This document shows positions 5,428 through 6,847 of a stretch of 6,847 nt of DNA, piece after piece (within the stretch, counting starts at the first letter, position 1; the number at the start of each line of letters is the position of its first letter). This DNA comes from an uncultured Prosthecobacter sp. (lineage in GTDB: Bacteria; Verrucomicrobiota; Verrucomicrobiia; Verrucomicrobiales; Verrucomicrobiaceae). Both the position numbers and the translations under genes were made by a program. Location of the stretch: the NCBI GenBank assembly GCA_947523045.1, contig CANNUR010000164.1, positions 1 through 6,847 of the forward strand, in the 5' to 3' direction. A model generated the notes under the pieces. The model made no database searches. It saw nothing but the letters and a program-made list of their open reading frames with translations, and was not told where the DNA came from.

Positions 5428-6847
5428 TCAGCGACCGAGCTGGGCCGAGGGGTAGAGTCGCAGCAGCAGGCAGGCAAGGCAGTCGCCGACGAGGCTGTGG
5501 GCGGCCTTCGACAGCGCTTCGGGCATGCCGCCGTCCTCCACGCCCTGATGCCAGAGACGGTCAACGCCTTCAAGGTGCTCGTTGACGACTTCCTCGACCA
5601 GGCGGTTCCAGTGTGCCGGCTCGGCACTCTGCTGCCATTCGCCGCGGCCGCGGCCGAAGTGGGCGACCGCGAGGTAGGTGAGCAAGGCGAGGCGAACCTG
5701 TTCACGGAAGTGCTCGCGCGACCAGTGCAACCGGTGGTCGCCGCCGCGAACGAGGTTGTAACTCTTGATCAGGGCATAGGCGCCGAGACCGGCCGCGAGA
5801 CCGCCGACCAGGGCGCCGCCCCCGAAGGTCATGCCGCCCATTTTCAGGTCGGCGATGAGGCCGCCCATGGCGCCGCCGGCGACGCTGCCGAGGGCGCTCC
5901 AGATGGCCTCGGGCACCTGCTGGCGATTGTGGAACTGCGTTTCGGTCAGGCGGCCGAGTTGGCGTGCGGCCTCGCCCTCGAGGCCGTGCAGGAGGATCAG
6001 GTCGTTGGTGGCGCGGACGACGCGGTCGGCGAGGCGCACGGCGAGTTGTTCGCGAGCGGTTTGGTAGGCCTTGTTGAGCTCGGTGCGGCCAATGCCGATG
6101 CGTTCCAGCAGGGTTTCGTGGCGGACCTCGGCACCGTCGAGCACGGCGGCGGTGAGCAGTTCGGCGAGCACGCGCGCCGATTGCTGGAAGGCTTGCAGGC
6201 ACGCCAGGCCTTCTTCAAATGCTTGAAGGCCTCCTGCTTGGTCTCCGGCAGCAGCGGCATGAGTGCCTCCATGAGGTGGTCCTCCTGCACCCAGCAGCGG
6301 GCGAAGGCGTCGAGGTTGAGCACCTCCCTGACCTGGTCGAACTCGCGAAACCAGTGGCGCCAGGAGGCGGTTTCGGCGGCCTCTTCGGCGGGTTCGCGCG
6401 CCGGACCGGTCTGATTGAGCAGCACCAGCACCGGTTTGCCTACCCAGGCCAGCACCTCCATTTCGGGACGGATGTAGGCGGCAATCTCGGGCGGCTCGGT
6501 GGCGTTGACCAGGTAGAGAACGACGTCGGCCTCGTCGCGGACGTTGCGCAGGGCCTGCTGGCTGCACCAGAGCGGCCGGTCGGTGAGCCGGTCCCAGGTT
6601 TGCGACAGAAACCAGAGCACGGGGTTGCGCTCGCGGCGCAGGCGTTTGAGCAGACGGGCGCTGTCGCCGAAGCCGGGTGTGTCCCAGAGCTGCAGTCGGC
6701 GGGCCTCCTGCTCGAGCAGGGTGAAGGATTCGTTTTGCAGCGTCACGTGCGCGGCGTCGCGCACCTCGCCGACATCCCGGCGCAGCAGGGTGCGGGCGAG
6801 GGTCGTCTTGCCGGCATTGGTATGGGAAATCAGGCTGAGCGTGACGA
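5428..6847 (-). CDS. DUF3482-type GTPase, frameshifted, start cut by right edge
   Basis: The N-terminal half is a P-loop GTPase domain. It opens at the window edge with VTLSLISHTNAGKTTLART (G1 loop SHTNAGKT), then RRDVGEVRD and HVT, then LQLWDTPGFGD (G3, DTPG), the block WFLSQTWDRLTDRPLW, NVRDEADVVLYLVNATE, and LVLLNQTG at the G4 position. These blocks match what I know of GTPases carrying the DUF3482 C-terminal domain. The C-terminal half has alpha-helical sequence with a glycine-rich hydrophobic stretch (from GSVAGGAMGGLIADLK to GGLAAGLGAYALIKSYNLVRGG), suggesting membrane association. The halves are in different frames; inserting one C near 6198 joins them as AWRALQAFQQ. In total about 470 residues are visible, so only a few N-terminal residues are missing. 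Relatives are often encoded next to a DUF2868 gene, which would lie just beyond the right edge. The cellular role is not known. The shift may be a sequencing or assembly error or a true inactivation. Confidence 0.88.
   Translation of the reverse strand, partial: RHAQPDFPYQCRQDDPRPHPAAPGCRRGARRRARDAAKRILHPARAGGPPTAALGHTRLRRQRPSAQTPAPRAQPRALVSVANLGPAHRPAALVQPAGPAQRPRRGRRRSLPGQRHRAARDCRLHPSRNGGAGLGRQTGAGAAQSDRSGARTRRRGRRNRLLAPLVSRVRPGQGGAQPRRLRPLLGAGGPPHGGTHAAAAGDQAGGLQAFEEGLACLQAFQQSARVLAELLTAAVLDGAEVRHETLLERIGIGRTELNKAYQTAREQLAVRLADRVVRATNDLILLHGLEGEAARQLGRLTETQFHNRQQVPEAIWSALGSVAGGAMGGLIADLKMGGMTFGGGALVGGLAAGLGAYALIKSYNLVRGGDHRLHWSREHFREQVRLALLTYLAVAHFGRGRGEWQQSAEPAHWNRLVEEVVNEHLEGVDRLWHQGVEDGGMPEALSKAAHSLVGDCLACLLLRLYPSAQLGR
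6190..6210 (-). other. Apparent one-base deletion (frameshift site) in the GTPase gene
   Basis: The upstream frame carries family-like sequence through PETKQEAFKHLKKAWRA and then turns into low-complexity R/S/P-rich translation, staying open to 5997. The downstream frame carries family-like sequence from LQAFQQSARVLAELL to the stop at 5428, while its upstream open part (to at least 6567) is shadow translation. The switch is a -1 change at GTGCCTGCAAG on the coding strand. One extra C in the CC at 6198-6199 restores a continuous protein. There is no X-XXY-YYZ slippery heptamer here, so programmed frameshifting is unlikely. Confidence 0.82.

Noticed and set aside
5175..5585. 136-codon plus-strand open frame starting in the intergenic region
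   Set aside because: It runs into the 3' end of the GTPase gene on the opposite strand, crosses the terminator hairpin, has no ribosome-binding site, and turns into R/A/G-rich shadow translation.
6190..6225. Programmed -1 frameshifting in the GTPase gene
   Set aside because: The shift direction would fit, but there is no slippery heptamer that allows re-pairing in both sites; a missing base is the simpler explanation.
5359..6414. 351-codon plus-strand open frame
   Set aside because: It is antisense to the GTPase gene, whose minus-strand translation has clear family blocks; the plus-strand product has none.

Overview
The window is a high-GC stretch in which every gene I can support reads on the minus strand. 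In order of transcription (right to left) these are: a GTPase of the DUF3482 type that enters from the right edge; a non-coding interval of roughly 500 bases; two adjacent genes for exported PQQ-type beta-propeller proteins; a strong intrinsic terminator; a CPBP/CAAX-type membrane protease; and the first 47 codons of argC, which leaves through the left edge. There are no tRNA, rRNA, CRISPR or insertion-sequence signals.

The likely source is a Verrucomicrobiota (perhaps Opitutales-like) or Planctomycetota genome. The grounds are the high GC, the paired secreted propeller proteins opening with a DWPxW(R/G)G motif after a signal peptide (a style common in those phyla), and gene starts without a Shine-Dalgarno sequence. 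This is an inference from protein style, not proof.

Layout. Positions 1-142: argC 5' end. 217-972: CPBP protease. 1000-1032: 12-bp perfect hairpin plus eight T residues, ending the propeller operon. 1057-2625 and 2645-4906: the two propeller genes, 19 bases apart, evidently one operon. 4907-5427: gene-free, holding a plausible sigma70-type promoter at 5106-5135 whose -10 element lies inside a 14-bp perfect palindrome, a cluster of small hairpins at about 5230-5380, and a hairpin at 5383-5413 that probably ends the GTPase gene. 5428-6847: the GTPase, intact in content but split between two frames by what looks like one missing base near 6198.

Functionally the segment mixes unrelated jobs: a GTPase with probable membrane association, two envelope propeller proteins that probably act together outside the cytoplasmic membrane, a membrane protease and arginine biosynthesis. 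No mobile or defence island is visible. The points most worth a second look are the frameshifted GTPase with non-standard nucleotide-binding motifs, the operator-like palindrome on the operon promoter, the structured intergenic stretch, the pyrimidine-rich tracts in place of Shine-Dalgarno sequences before three starts, and the three-part architecture of the larger propeller protein.
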